Position numbers and translations under genes: made by a program | Part shown: one piece after another, positions 44,129-54,069 of the stretch | How the letters are laid out: each line of letters starts with the position of its first letter | Position numbering within the stretch: position 1 is the stretch's first letter | NCBI RefSeq assembly: GCF_002261215.1 | Contig: NZ_NEVS01000001.1 | Coordinates: 1,178,001-1,242,000 of the forward strand | Source of the DNA: Bordetella genomosp. 11 | Lineage (GTDB): Bacteria > Pseudomonadota > Gammaproteobacteria > Burkholderiales > Burkholderiaceae_B | DNA: 64,000 nucleotides | Direction of reading: 5' to 3' | Notes under the pieces: model-generated | Told to the model about the DNA's origin: nothing | The model's input: only the letters and a program-made list of their open reading frames with translations | The model's database searches: none

Positions 44129-47100
44129 ATGAATCGGATCTATCGTTTGATACGGAGCAGGAAAACCGGCCAGCTGGTGGCCGCATCGGAGCTTGCCAAG
44201 GGCGATAAATCGCCGCAGGGCGCAGGGTCGGGTGGCCTGGTGGGGCAGGTTCGGCCACGCCAGCGTCACGGTTCTGTTGTCCTGTGCTGGCTGGGCGGGA
44301 CAGCGGCATCCTTCATCCTGATGGCGGGTGGGGCCGAGGCTGCCTGCGGTCCCACTTGGACCGCCAACCTGACCGCCGGCCAGTCGGTCGAAACCTGCAC
44401 CGATTCCGAGATCGGTGTGCTGGCCGACGGCAATTCCATCACCGCGCCGGGCAACAACACAATCCTAACGCACGGCCAGAACGCGGACGGCGTGGTGGCA
44501 CGCAACGCCGGCACGGTGAATCTGGTCGGCACGAACGTTACGGTGGAAGGCGACGGCTCGAACGCGGTAAGCGTGTCGGGCGCCTCCACCGTTACCATGG
44601 ATGCCAACACGGTACTGAACGTGCATGGCAATGGAGGGGCCGGCGGTTTGGGTACCAATGTCGCCGGTATCCGCGTAACCGGCTTGGCGGGGCAGTCCAA
44701 CACGGTGACGGTCAACGGTTCTCAAATCGTGACGACGGGCACCAACGCGTTGGGCGGCGATTTCGAGGGTGTGCTGCAGAATCTCACTGTACAGGGCGCC
44801 AGCTTCACGACCTCGGGAGACCAATCCATCGGCGTGCTTCTGACCACCAGCGGTACACCGGCCCTGTCGAATACGACCATCCATACCTCCGGCAACGCCG
44901 CCGGCGGTCTTCTCGTGGGCGGCGGCATCGGCACGACTGCCGGGATGACCGGCGGCTCCATTACCGTGGATGGCCAGTCGATCGGCGCACAGGTAGTCAG
45001 TTCCTCGACCCTGAACATGAACGGCGTCGCCATCAATGCGGCCGGCGCCAATTCGACCGGCCTGTCGGTCAACAGCGGTGCCACGATGAATCTCGGCGCC
45101 AGCGGCGCGGTCACGGTCAACGCCACGGGCAGCGGTGCTGTCGGCATGACAGTCGGTTCCGCCGCCACCGGCGATGCCGCGACGGCCACGCTGACCGATA
45201 CGACCATTACGGCCGGCGCCAATGCGGGCGACGCGATGCGCGTGAATCAGGCCGGCAGCAGCGTCCAGTTTTCCGGCTCGACTTTGCTGCAGGCCGCGGG
45301 CCCCGGGGCCAACGGACTTGAACTGGACAACGGGGCGGTGGTCACCTTCGACCCGGCCACTCCTACCGGTGCAACCGTTCTGCCGAACTTCAGCGTGACC
45401 GGTGACGGCGGCGCGGCGATCGATGTCAATGGCGTGGGCAGTCAGGTCAACCTGAACGATGTCACGCTGGATGCGACGCAGACCAGCGCGCTCAACCTCG
45501 GCGCGAACTCCTGGGGGCTGCACGCCGAGAACGGCGGCCTCGTGGCCGTGACGGGCACCACAACGATAAATGGCATAGGGCTTCGGGCCGAGGGTACGGG
45601 CCCGGCCGGGATCGGCACGATCCGGCTCAGCCCCAACGTGACGGCTACCGATGTGCACGCGGAAGTGGACGACTATGGCCTGCTGGATGTCAGCTCCCGT
45701 GCCCCCACCAGCACCTTTACGCTGAATTCCCTGCAAGGCAGCGGGACCGCCGGCACGGGCGAAGTGTTGATCGGGCCTGTCAACCTGGAAATCGCCGGCG
45801 CCGAGCAAACGACATACGCCGGTCAGATCACAGGTAACGGCGATCTTATCCGCAGCGGAGCCGGCACCACGACGTTCACCGGAGCCAACGCGCTGACGAA
45901 CTTCAGCGGCACCGCGCACATCCGGGATACCGCGACACTGGGCCTGGCCGGCGCTGCCCAGGGCACCGGCGTCGCGTTCGATTTCTCCACGGCGGGCGCC
46001 ACCCTGGACATCTCCGGTTCGACGGCGGCATCCGGTGTGGAGGTCGGCCGTATCGATAGCCTCGCGGCCGGCAATGGCACGATCCAACTCGGCGCGAACA
46101 ATCTGACCGTGTCGTCGGCGCAGTCGTCCGACTTCAGCGGCACCATACAGGACGGGCCACAGGGCAACGGCAGGTTGACCAAGGCCGGTACCGGCACGCT
46201 GACGTTGACGGGCCCCAATGTCTTCAATTTCGGATCCGGCGCGGGTGGCGGTGTCATTGTGCAGAACGGAACGCTGGCCGTGGCGGGCCAGGCGAACGCC
46301 AGCCAGCGGACATTCAACGTAAGCGGCCCTGGCGTGCTGGACGTATCCGCCGTGGCGAACCCGGACGGCAATTTCAATACCGGCATGATCGCCGGCGACG
46401 GGACCATTAATCTCGGCGCCAATTCCCTGACCGTGGACGGTGTCAACAACCTGGATGGCACCAGCACGGGCACATTCTCCGGCACGCTGACCGGCGGTAA
46501 CGCGAGCGGCATGAGCCTGATCAAGAAAGGCAGCGGGACGTTGATTCTTTCGGGCAACAATGCCTTCGGATACGTGGGTGGAACCGATCTCGAATCCGGC
46601 GTCCTCGCCATCCGCAACGTGACGCCCGCCACGTTCGCCAAGTCCGTGACGCTGGACGGCGGCTGGCTGGATTTGTCGGAAGCCGGTCCGCCCAACGAGG
46701 CGACGGCGAACGATTGGCCCAATCTTACGATCAACGATGGGGCCAACGCCGCCCAGGGCGGCATCATCGGCGCCAATGACAACGTGACGTACAACGTCGG
46801 CGCGGGCGCGACGCAGACAGTGGCCTATCACCTGGGCGATGGCACCACGCCCAACGGCCAGGGCATCTTTGTCGTCAAGCAGGGCGCAGGCACCCTGGAA
46901 TTGACCGGCGATAACAATTATGTCGGCAATACCCGCATCGAAGGCGGCACGTTGAAGGTGACGAGCGATCGCAACCTGGGCGATACCTCGGTCGCCCGCG
47001 AAGTGGTGCTGAATGGCGGCAATCTGGACGTCGGCGGCAGCTTTGTGTCCGCCCGCGATATCGAACTGCGGCAGGCGGGTGCGGTCAACGTCGAGGCTGG

Positions 47101-49105
47101 GCAGGATACGACCTGGCGCGCCGTAGTGGACAATGGCGCTGGCTATACCTTTACCAAGAACGGCGCCGGCCGGCTGGGCCTGAGCGGCGCCAGCCATGTG
47201 GGCGGCGTCGTGGTCAACGCGGGCGCCCTCGATATGGGTGCGGCCACCGTGGATAGCACCGCCGCCGGAACCGCCGCCGTGGCCGTGCATGGCGCGACGA
47301 TCGGCTTCACGGGCGGCGTCGTCAACAGCGCCGACGACGCCATCGTTTCTGACGGATCCAGCGTAGTCAACCTTGCCGGAACGACGCTGAACGCGGCCGC
47401 CGGCAAGGCGCTCTATCGCGTCGCGAGCGGCCAGGGCACGTTGAACGCGAATAACCAGGCATTGGACGGCACGCTGCGCGCGGATGCGGGCGCTGGCCTG
47501 GTCTTGAACCTGAATAACGGGAGCGTCTATACGGGGACTCCCGAGCTGGGAAGTGCCGCCAGCACCGCGGACGTAAACCTGAACGACGCCGGCAGCGTCT
47601 GGAACGTGACCGGCGACGCCACGGTGACGAACCTGAACAATGCCGGGACGGTGGCCTTCGGCGCGCCCGCGGGCGGGGTCCATAAGTCGTTGATGGTGAC
47701 CGGGAATTACAACGGCGGCGGCACCGTGGTCATGAACACGACGCTGAACACCGGCGGACCCTTGAGCGCGCAGAGCACCGACCGGTTGCTGATCAAGGGC
47801 AACGCGACCGGCACGACGACGCTGCTGCTGAAGTCCTCGGGAACGGGCGGCAACACCAATACATCGCTGAACAACCTGAAGGTGCCGACCGAAGGCATCT
47901 CGCTGGTGCAGGTGGCGGGCAACGCATCGAGCGATTCCTTCAAGCTGGGTGGCGCAGGCTATGTCGCGGCCAACAATAGCCCGTACCAGTATCGGGTCTT
48001 TGCCTATGGTCCGGGCCAGACCGCGGCGTCGCAATCCCTGCTCGGCGGCGACAATCTGGATTGGGACTATCGCTTGCAGACCGCTTATCTGGGCCCCGAT
48101 GGCAACCCCGTCCCGGGCATGCCTGGCACGGGTGGCGGCGGCGGCGGCCGTCCCGCGCTCGTGGCGCAGGCCAGTTCCGACCTGGTGGCACCGCTGGCGC
48201 TGCAGAACTATGGTGCCACGGTCATGGGCACTTTGAATCGCCGCCTGGGAGAGATCCGGGGCAATGATGTCCCGCCCCCCGACAATCGTGCGGAAATGTT
48301 CAGCCGCGTCATCGGTTCCAGCGGCAGCTACCGGTCCAATCGCAGTTTCGACAGCTATGGCTACGATTTCGATCAGGACATCGAAGCCATGCAGATCGGC
48401 GGCAATTGGCTGCATCTCGCGGACCAGGACCAGAACCTGCGTTTGGGCGCGGCCGTTACGATCGGTTCGACCTCCGTCCGCCCGAAGGCGCGGGACGCGG
48501 AGGACAGCAAGTTCCGCCTGGACGCGCGCAGCCTGGCCTTGACCGGCACGTGGCAGCACAAGAGCGGCTGGTACGTCGACGGCGTGCTGTCCGCCGGCAC
48601 CTTCAGCGGCGATATCAGCACCGACGCGAGCGGCAAGGCCGGCCGGGTCCAGGGCAACAGTCTGGAAGCGTCGCTGGAAACCGGCAAGGCATTCACGCTG
48701 GACAACGGTTTCGTGGTGGAACCGCAGTTGCAGTTGATGAGCCAGACGTTCAGCCTGGATAACCACACGGACATGGATGGCGTCAAAACCCGCTGGGCCG
48801 ACAATACCTTCCTGACCGCGCGCGGCGGCGTCAAGGTAACCATCCCGGTGCACTCCGCCCCGGACTGGAAGCCCTATGTGGCCGCCAACCTGTTGCAGAC
48901 CTGGGGTGGGAACGATGACGTCAAGCTGGCGGATACCTCATTCACGCCGGGTACGGTCGGTACCGCGATGCAGTTGCAGGTCGGCGCCACGGGGCGGATC
49001 AGTCGCAACCTGTCGCTGTACGGCGATTTGTCCGGGCAGCAGCGTATCGGCGGCCATGGCGTAAGCTCGGTATCCGCCAACGTTGGAATCCGCTATCTGT
49101 TCTGA
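44129..49105 (+). CDS. Type V autotransporter with ESPR signal, beta-helix passenger and C-terminal barrel
   Basis: A 1658-residue autotransporter. It opens with an extended signal peptide region (MNRIYRLIRSRKTGQLVAAS) and a hydrophobic core ending near AEAA (about residue 71). The passenger (about 75-1340) is Gly/Asn/Thr-rich with many autotransporter-associated repeats of the type GTGTLTLTGPN and GNNAFGYVGGT. A short Gly-rich linker (about 1330-1345) precedes the membrane barrel (about 1370-1658), which ends in SANVGIRYLF with the expected terminal Phe. No protease or lectin motif is obvious, so an adhesin role is the likeliest. Its stop is 7 bp from the convergent LuxR gene. Confidence 0.93.
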   Translation: MNRIYRLIRSRKTGQLVAASELAKGDKSPQGAGSGGLVGQVRPRQRHGSVVLCWLGGTAASFILMAGGAEAACGPTWTANLTAGQSVETCTDSEIGVLADGNSITAPGNNTILTHGQNADGVVARNAGTVNLVGTNVTVEGDGSNAVSVSGASTVTMDANTVLNVHGNGGAGGLGTNVAGIRVTGLAGQSNTVTVNGSQIVTTGTNALGGDFEGVLQNLTVQGASFTTSGDQSIGVLLTTSGTPALSNTTIHTSGNAAGGLLVGGGIGTTAGMTGGSITVDGQSIGAQVVSSSTLNMNGVAINAAGANSTGLSVNSGATMNLGASGAVTVNATGSGAVGMTVGSAATGDAATATLTDTTITAGANAGDAMRVNQAGSSVQFSGSTLLQAAGPGANGLELDNGAVVTFDPATPTGATVLPNFSVTGDGGAAIDVNGVGSQVNLNDVTLDATQTSALNLGANSWGLHAENGGLVAVTGTTTINGIGLRAEGTGPAGIGTIRLSPNVTATDVHAEVDDYGLLDVSSRAPTSTFTLNSLQGSGTAGTGEVLIGPVNLEIAGAEQTTYAGQITGNGDLIRSGAGTTTFTGANALTNFSGTAHIRDTATLGLAGAAQGTGVAFDFSTAGATLDISGSTAASGVEVGRIDSLAAGNGTIQLGANNLTVSSAQSSDFSGTIQDGPQGNGRLTKAGTGTLTLTGPNVFNFGSGAGGGVIVQNGTLAVAGQANASQRTFNVSGPGVLDVSAVANPDGNFNTGMIAGDGTINLGANSLTVDGVNNLDGTSTGTFSGTLTGGNASGMSLIKKGSGTLILSGNNAFGYVGGTDLESGVLAIRNVTPATFAKSVTLDGGWLDLSEAGPPNEATANDWPNLTINDGANAAQGGIIGANDNVTYNVGAGATQTVAYHLGDGTTPNGQGIFVVKQGAGTLELTGDNNYVGNTRIEGGTLKVTSDRNLGDTSVAREVVLNGGNLDVGGSFVSARDIELRQAGAVNVEAGQDTTWRAVVDNGAGYTFTKNGAGRLGLSGASHVGGVVVNAGALDMGAATVDSTAAGTAAVAVHGATIGFTGGVVNSADDAIVSDGSSVVNLAGTTLNAAAGKALYRVASGQGTLNANNQALDGTLRADAGAGLVLNLNNGSVYTGTPELGSAASTADVNLNDAGSVWNVTGDATVTNLNNAGTVAFGAPAGGVHKSLMVTGNYNGGGTVVMNTTLNTGGPLSAQSTDRLLIKGNATGTTTLLLKSSGTGGNTNTSLNNLKVPTEGISLVQVAGNASSDSFKLGGAGYVAANNSPYQYRVFAYGPGQTAASQSLLGGDNLDWDYRLQTAYLGPDGNPVPGMPGTGGGGGGRPALVAQASSDLVAPLALQNYGATVMGTLNRRLGEIRGNDVPPPDNRAEMFSRVIGSSGSYRSNRSFDSYGYDFDQDIEAMQIGGNWLHLADQDQNLRLGAAVTIGSTSVRPKARDAEDSKFRLDARSLALTGTWQHKSGWYVDGVLSAGTFSGDISTDASGKAGRVQGNSLEASLETGKAFTLDNGFVVEPQLQLMSQTFSLDNHTDMDGVKTRWADNTFLTARGGVKVTIPVHSAPDWKPYVAANLLQTWGGNDDVKLADTSFTPGTVGTAMQLQVGATGRISRNLSLYGDLSGQQRIGGHGVSSVSANVGIRYLF

Positions 49106-49112
49106 GGCCTGT

Positions 49113-49823
49113 CTACAGCAGGCCGAGCATCGCGGCCTTCAGCGCGGCGGCGGTCTTGTTGGCCGCCACCAGCTTCTGCAGGATTTTTTCGATATGGAAA
49201 TGTACGGTCCGTTCGGAAATATGCATGATGCGGCCGATGGCACCGCAGGTTTTTCCATCCGCGGTAAGGCGCAGGATCTGGACTTCCTTGCCGGACAGGT
49301 GCGCCTGGGATTCCGGCAGGTATTTCGGTATCAGCAATTGGGCAAGGCCGCGGTGGGCCACATGGGTCAGCCACGTCAGGCGGGGCGACAGGAAATCCAG
49401 GTCCCGTGGCGTGATACGGGTATTGGTGGTCGCCAGATTGAGCGCGCTACTGATGCCCATGGGGCCATGGCAGGCCTGGCCCCACCCCGCTTTCAGGCCG
49501 TGCATGGCGGCATCTCGCCAGAATGGAGGCTGATACATGGGCAGGTCGACGGACCAGACCAGGGGGTCGGCCGAGGGATCCACCTGGGCATTCTCGGTCT
49601 TGGCAAAGGCCAGGGCGGTGCCCATCGACGCCCATTGCCATCCGGCCGGACAGTTGTCGCGCAGGATAAGAGTGGGGTTGCTCAGGGGCAAGGGCAGACG
49701 CATGCCGAACGCGTAGTAATCGAATCCGAGCCGACCCACGATTTCGTGCAGAAGGTTGAAAAAACGCTTCTCGTCGCCCGTTCCCAGCAATAGCTCTACC
49801 CGTTCGCGCTCCCAGTTTTCCAT
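49113..49823 (-). CDS. LuxR-family regulator with autoinducer-binding-like domain
   Basis: 236 residues from the ATG at 49823 (GGGGGA eight bases upstream; an alternative ATG at 49838 has no such site). The N-terminal domain (about residues 10-150) has the general layout of acyl-homoserine-lactone receptors (LGFDYYAFGMRLPLPLSN, CPAGWQW), though not all ligand residues can be matched. The C-terminal LuxR helix-turn-helix is complete (LSGKEVQILRLTADGKTCGAI...ERTVHFHIEKILQKL). No luxI-like synthase is present in the window, so it is a LuxR solo. It is convergent with the autotransporter gene. Confidence 0.87.
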   Translation of the reverse strand: MENWERERVELLLGTGDEKRFFNLLHEIVGRLGFDYYAFGMRLPLPLSNPTLILRDNCPAGWQWASMGTALAFAKTENAQVDPSADPLVWSVDLPMYQPPFWRDAAMHGLKAGWGQACHGPMGISSALNLATTNTRITPRDLDFLSPRLTWLTHVAHRGLAQLLIPKYLPESQAHLSGKEVQILRLTADGKTCGAIGRIMHISERTVHFHIEKILQKLVAANKTAAALKAAMLGLL

Positions 49824-49985
49824 GCGGCATTCCCCCATCGTGGCAACGTCATCCAGCCCATGGTCGAAAGTATCTCCATGGCCGATGGGATGCGCAGCCT
49901 ATGCCGGCGTAATTTTTCGTATCGGAGTTGTGCGCCGGAAGGGCCATACGGGGCGGTGCGTGGCGCCGCCCCGTATCCTGCCTGC

Positions 49986-51179
49986 TTAGCAGAACGCCTG
50001 GATGCCGGTCTGCGCGCGGCCCAGGATCAAGGCATGCACGTCATGCGTGCCTTCGTAGGTGTTGACGACTTCCAGATTGACCAGGTGGCGCGCCACGCCG
50101 AACTCATCCGAAATGCCGTTGCCGCCCATCATGTCGCGCGCCATGCGCGCCACGTCCAGCGACTTGCCGCAGGAATTGCGCTTCATCAGCGACGTGATTT
50201 CCACGGCCGCCGTGCCTTCGTCCTTCATGCGGCCCAGGCGCAGGCAGCCTTGCAGGCCCAGCGTGATTTCGGTCTGCATGTCCGCCAGTTTTTTCTGGAT
50301 CAACTGGTTGGCCGCGAGCGGGCGGCCGAACTGCTTGCGGTCCATGGTGTACTGGCGCGCGGTGTGCCAGCAGAACTCCGCCGCGCCCAGCGCGCCCCAG
50401 GCGATGCCGTAGCGCGCGGAATTCAGGCAGGTGAACGGCCCCTTCAGGCCGCTGACGTTGGGCAGCATCTGCGAGGCGGGGATTTCGACTTCGTCCATGA
50501 CGACTTCGCCGGTGATGGATGCGCGCAATCCGACCTTGCCGTGGATGGCGGGCGCCGACAGGCCCTTCATCCCTTTTTCCAGGATGAAGCCGCGGATCTT
50601 GCCGTCGTGGTCGCCACCGACGCACTTGGCCCAGACGACGAACACGTCGGCGATCGGCGAATTGGTGATCCACATCTTGCTGCCGGTCAGCTTGTAGCCG
50701 CTGCCGGTCAGGACGGCGCGGGTTTCCATGCTGCCGGGATCCGAGCCGTGGTTCGGTTCGGTCAGGCCGAAGCAGCCTATCCATTCTCCGCTGGCCAGCT
50801 TCGGCAGGTATTTTTGCTTTTGTTCTTCGCTGCCGAATTCATTGATCGGCACCATCACCAGCGACGACTGCACGCTCATCATCGAGCGGTAGCCGGAATC
50901 GATGCGTTCCACTTCGCGGGCGATCAGGCCGTAGCAGACATAGTTCATGCCCGCGCCGCCGTATTCGGTGGGGATGGTGGGGCCCAACAGGCCCAGCTCG
51001 CCCATTTCGCGGAAGATGGCGGGGTCGGTTTTTTCATGCCGGAAGGCTTCCAGCACGCGCGGGGCCAGCTTGTCCTGCGCGTAGGCCGCCGCGGCGTCGC
51101 GCACCATGCGCTCCTCGTCGCTGAGCTGGCTGTCGAGCAGCAAGGGGTCCTGCCAGTGGAAAGAGGGATTGGATGACAT
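49986..51179 (-). CDS. gcdH: Glutaryl-CoA dehydrogenase
   Basis: A 397-residue FAD acyl-CoA dehydrogenase. The family features [30 protein letters not shown] (partial) and the C-terminal [17 protein letters not shown] with the catalytic Glu are characteristic of the glutaryl-CoA dehydrogenase branch. The start at 51179 has AGGAG six bases before it. It oxidises and decarboxylates glutaryl-CoA to crotonyl-CoA in lysine/tryptophan breakdown. It begins 33 bp after the ThDP-enzyme stop on the same strand, so the two may be co-transcribed. Confidence 0.92.
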   Translation of the reverse strand: MSSNPSFHWQDPLLLDSQLSDEERMVRDAAAAYAQDKLAPRVLEAFRHEKTDPAIFREMGELGLLGPTIPTEYGGAGMNYVCYGLIAREVERIDSGYRSMMSVQSSLVMVPINEFGSEEQKQKYLPKLASGEWIGCFGLTEPNHGSDPGSMETRAVLTGSGYKLTGSKMWITNSPIADVFVVWAKCVGGDHDGKIRGFILEKGMKGLSAPAIHGKVGLRASITGEVVMDEVEIPASQMLPNVSGLKGPFTCLNSARYGIAWGALGAAEFCWHTARQYTMDRKQFGRPLAANQLIQKKLADMQTEITLGLQGCLRLGRMKDEGTAAVEITSLMKRNSCGKSLDVARMARDMMGGNGISDEFGVARHLVNLEVVNTYEGTHDVHALILGRAQTGIQAFC

Positions 51180-51212
51180 CGAAAACTCCTGGTCTCGCGG
51201 GTTCAAATCGTA

Positions 51213-52901
51213 TTAGTGCTTGGCCTTCAATGCCGCGTCGCGGATCTTTTCCAGCGTCGTGGTCGGCGTGATGACCTCGGGGTCGATCAGGCAATGCACG
51301 ATGGCCGGCTTGCCGCTGTCCAGCGCGCGCCGCAACGCGGGCGCGAATTCTTCCGTGGACTCGACGCGTTCGCCGTGGCCGCCGAACGCGCGGGCATACG
51401 CCGCGAAATCCGGGTTGCGCAACGCCGTCGCGGAGATGCGGCCGGGATAATGCTTCTCCTGGTGCATGCGGATGGTGCCGTACATGCCGTTGTCGACGAT
51501 CAGCACCAGAATGGGCAGGTCGTATTGCACTGCCGTCGCGAATTCCTGGCCATGCATCATGAAGCAGCCGTCGCCCGCCAGGCAGACCACGGTGCGATCC
51601 GGATAGACGCGCTTCGCGCCGACGGCGGCCGGCAGGCCATAGCCCATGGAGCCGGACGTGGGCGCCAGTTGCGTGCCGTAGCGCTGGAAGCGGTGGAAGC
51701 GATGCAGCCAGGTGGCATAGTTGCCCGCGCCATTGGTCATGATGGCGTCGTCCGGAAGCGTTTCGCGCAGGGTCTGCATCACGGCGCCCATCTGCAGCGC
51801 GCCCGGGGTCTTGATGGAGGCGGGGTCGCTCCACGACAGATACGAGGCGTGCGCCGCCTGCACGTCTTGCGGCCAGCCGGGCGTCCCGCCGGCGGGGCTC
51901 AGGTTCGCCAGCGCCTGGGTAAAGGCGATCGGCGACGCATTGATCGCCAGCGTCGCGCGATACACGCGGTTCAATTCGCCGCTGTCCGGATGGACATGCA
52001 CCAGTTTCTGTTTGGGTACGGGAATGTCGAACAGCGTATAGGACTGGCTGGGCATTTCCGACATGCGGCCGCCGACCAGCAGCACCAGGTCCGCGTCCTG
52101 CACGCGCTTGAGCAGTGCAGGGTTCAGGCCGATGCCGACGTCGCCCGCGAAGCAGGGGTGGTCGGCCGGAAACAGCATCTGCCGCCGGAAAGAGACGGCC
52201 ACCGGCAGTTGGAAGCGCGTCGCGAAATCGGCGAAGCGCTGCACCGCATCGGCATCCCAGCGCGCGCCGCCCAGGATAGCGATGGGCGCGCGCGCCGACT
52301 TCAGCAGCGTTTCCAGTTCGGCCAGTTGCCCGGGCGCCGGCGCGCTGTCGATGACTTCGTAGTGCGGCGCGTCGGCGACTTCGGCCGTCTCGACCAGCAT
52401 GTCCTCGGGCAGGGCGATGACCACGGGACCGGGCCGGCCCGACGTCGCCACGTGAAAGGCGCGCGACACCAGTTCAGGGATGCGTTCGACCTGGTCGATC
52501 TCGGTGACCCATTTGGCCTGCGTGCCGAAAACGGCGCGATAGTCCATTTCCTGGAAGGCTTCGCGTTCGCGCATGCCGCGTTCGATCTGGCCGACGAACA
52601 GGATCAGCGGCGTCGAGTCCTGCATGGCGATGTGGATGCCGGCCAGCGCGTTGGACGCGCCGGGGCCACGGGTGACCATGCAGATGCCGGGTTCGCCGGT
52701 GAGCTTGCCATGGGCATCGGCCATCATGGCCGCGCCGCCCTCCTGGCGACAGACGGTGACGGGGATGTTCGCGTCGTGCAGGCCATCCAGGACGGCCAGG
52801 TAGCTTTCGCCAGGGACGCAGAAGACGTGCTTGACGCCATGGGCGGCGAGTTGATCGACAAGGATATGTCCGCCCAGGCGGGGAGGCTGCGGAGTCTGCA
52901 T
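51213..52901 (-). CDS. Thiamin diphosphate-dependent enzyme (acetolactate synthase-like)
   Basis: 562 residues from the ATG at 52901 (AAAGG just upstream; a GTG 12 bases earlier is an alternative). It has the three domains of the acetolactate-synthase/pyruvate-oxidase family. The N-terminal catalytic Glu region is VCRQEGGAAMMADAHGK and the ThDP-binding motif is GDGCFMMHGQEF...VDNGMYG. The anchor region GMREREAFQEMDY resembles catabolic acetolactate synthases and related decarboxylases; no small regulatory subunit is adjacent. The exact reaction cannot be fixed, and the gcdH neighbour points to a catabolic 2-oxo-acid pathway. Confidence 0.85.
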   Translation of the reverse strand: MQTPQPPRLGGHILVDQLAAHGVKHVFCVPGESYLAVLDGLHDANIPVTVCRQEGGAAMMADAHGKLTGEPGICMVTRGPGASNALAGIHIAMQDSTPLILFVGQIERGMREREAFQEMDYRAVFGTQAKWVTEIDQVERIPELVSRAFHVATSGRPGPVVIALPEDMLVETAEVADAPHYEVIDSAPAPGQLAELETLLKSARAPIAILGGARWDADAVQRFADFATRFQLPVAVSFRRQMLFPADHPCFAGDVGIGLNPALLKRVQDADLVLLVGGRMSEMPSQSYTLFDIPVPKQKLVHVHPDSGELNRVYRATLAINASPIAFTQALANLSPAGGTPGWPQDVQAAHASYLSWSDPASIKTPGALQMGAVMQTLRETLPDDAIMTNGAGNYATWLHRFHRFQRYGTQLAPTSGSMGYGLPAAVGAKRVYPDRTVVCLAGDGCFMMHGQEFATAVQYDLPILVLIVDNGMYGTIRMHQEKHYPGRISATALRNPDFAAYARAFGGHGERVESTEEFAPALRRALDSGKPAIVHCLIDPEVITPTTTLEKIRDAALKAKH

Positions 52902-53072
52902 GGAACCTTTCACGGAGTCGGGCTAGGGTAATCCGTGAGAATAATGTTCCAAACGCGCACAGGGCAATTGATAAAAACGCACATTGAAGTGCGGCCCGGG
53001 CACGTTCCGCCCGCCCCGGCGGCAGCCGGCAGCCGATGGTGCGGTGCAGCGCGGTCCGGGGCGGGAAGCGGG

Positions 53073-53567
53073 CTATCGCGCCGGCATGGCTTGCGCCTGC
53101 ACGGCCGGCGTGGCGCCGGCATAGCGCAGGGGCAGCAGTTCCCGTTCGGCTTCGCTCGGGGAATCGACCAGTTCGATGTTCAGCTTGCTGATCCCGGTGC
53201 TGCCCAGGCTGGCGGCCGAAAAGCGCACATAGCGGGTTTCACCCGGATTGAGCATGAAGCTAAGGCCATCGTCGGTCCAGAGCTTGTCGGTAACGATGTA
53301 GCTGCCCGCCGGTTCGTCGACAAAAAAGAAGCTGCCCGGCTTCGAGCGTCCCACCACCTGCTTGTTGATGCGGATTTTGGGCTGTCCGGACGGGCCGGAG
53401 CCCGCGCCGTCCATGGGGTTGTAGAGGACGATGCGGCCCGTGCCGGGCGGCAGGGCCGGCAAGGCCTGTGCCATGCTTGCATAGCGGGGGCCCCCGCATC
53501 CGGCCAGAAGTAAGGCGGCGCATAGTCCGATGGTCCAGGCCGTCAGCCGGCCGGCGCTGATGTTCAT
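53073..53567 (-). CDS. DUF2846-type lipoprotein, paralogue 1
   Basis: A 164-residue lipoprotein (lipobox LLLAGC) with a beta-rich domain carrying RIVLYNPMDG, KIRINKQVVGRSKPGSFFFVDEPAGSY and GETRYVRF (partly quoted). This is the DUF2846 pattern. It starts four bases inside the preceding lipoprotein stop, so the two are coupled. It is a clear paralogue of the protein at 54070-54591 (VRINNRLVGRAKPGGFFYVNRAAGTY). The function of the family is unknown. Confidence 0.8.
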   Translation of the reverse strand: MNISAGRLTAWTIGLCAALLLAGCGGPRYASMAQALPALPPGTGRIVLYNPMDGAGSGPSGQPKIRINKQVVGRSKPGSFFFVDEPAGSYIVTDKLWTDDGLSFMLNPGETRYVRFSAASLGSTGISKLNIELVDSPSEAERELLPLRYAGATPAVQAQAMPAR

Positions 53568-53983
53568 TGCGTCTGCTCCAGTTTCAAGGGTGGGGTATAG
53601 GAAAGCGGTGTGAACGATGCTTCGCCGGGGAAGTAAAAGCCGGCCAGCTTGTCGCCCGATACGACGAGATAGGCTTCGCGCACCCGCTTCGCATCGATCA
53701 TCAGGGTGCCGCCGACTTTCCGGTAGACCTGGCCCTGTGGAATCGAGCCGGCCAGGGACCACTGGGAATTGCCGGGCAGCGTGACGGCGACGTCGTTGGT
53801 CAATACCGCCGAAACCGGACGGGCCAGTTGCAGCGGCCTGCCGTCCGCGCCGCCGGCGGCCGGGGCCAGCGTGGCGGGCCGCATGACGATGGACATGCAG
53901 CCGGCAAGGGTCAGGGTGGCGATGCAGAACGCCAGCGCGCGCAGCGGCGCGCGGGTCCTGCCAGGGGAAAACAGGATGGGCAT
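53564..53983 (-). CDS. Hypothetical lipoprotein between the DUF2846 pair
   Basis: A 139-residue lipoprotein with lipobox LTLAGC (Cys at about residue 29) and a short beta-rich mature part (VAVTLPGNSQWSLAGSI, AGFYFPGEASFTPLSY). No family was recognised. It lies between the two DUF2846 paralogues, overlapping one by four bases and separated from the other by 86 bp. The three probably form one envelope-protein unit. Confidence 0.75.
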   Translation of the reverse strand: MPILFSPGRTRAPLRALAFCIATLTLAGCMSIVMRPATLAPAAGGADGRPLQLARPVSAVLTNDVAVTLPGNSQWSLAGSIPQGQVYRKVGGTLMIDAKRVREAYLVVSGDKLAGFYFPGEASFTPLSYTPPLKLEQTQ

Positions 53984-54069
53984 GGAGACCTCTCAGCGCA
54001 AAGCGCGGAGTATAGGGATCCTGCCCAAGTATTTCCAGAGGTTACGGCCGGTTAAGGCTCGGCCGCTGC

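Noticed and set aside
44465-48853. A 1462-codon open frame on the minus strand inside the autotransporter gene
   Set aside because: It lies wholly antisense to a well-supported autotransporter with signal, repeats and barrel. Its product is Arg/Ala/Gly/Val-rich with no domain, as expected for a shadow frame in GC-rich repetitive DNA.
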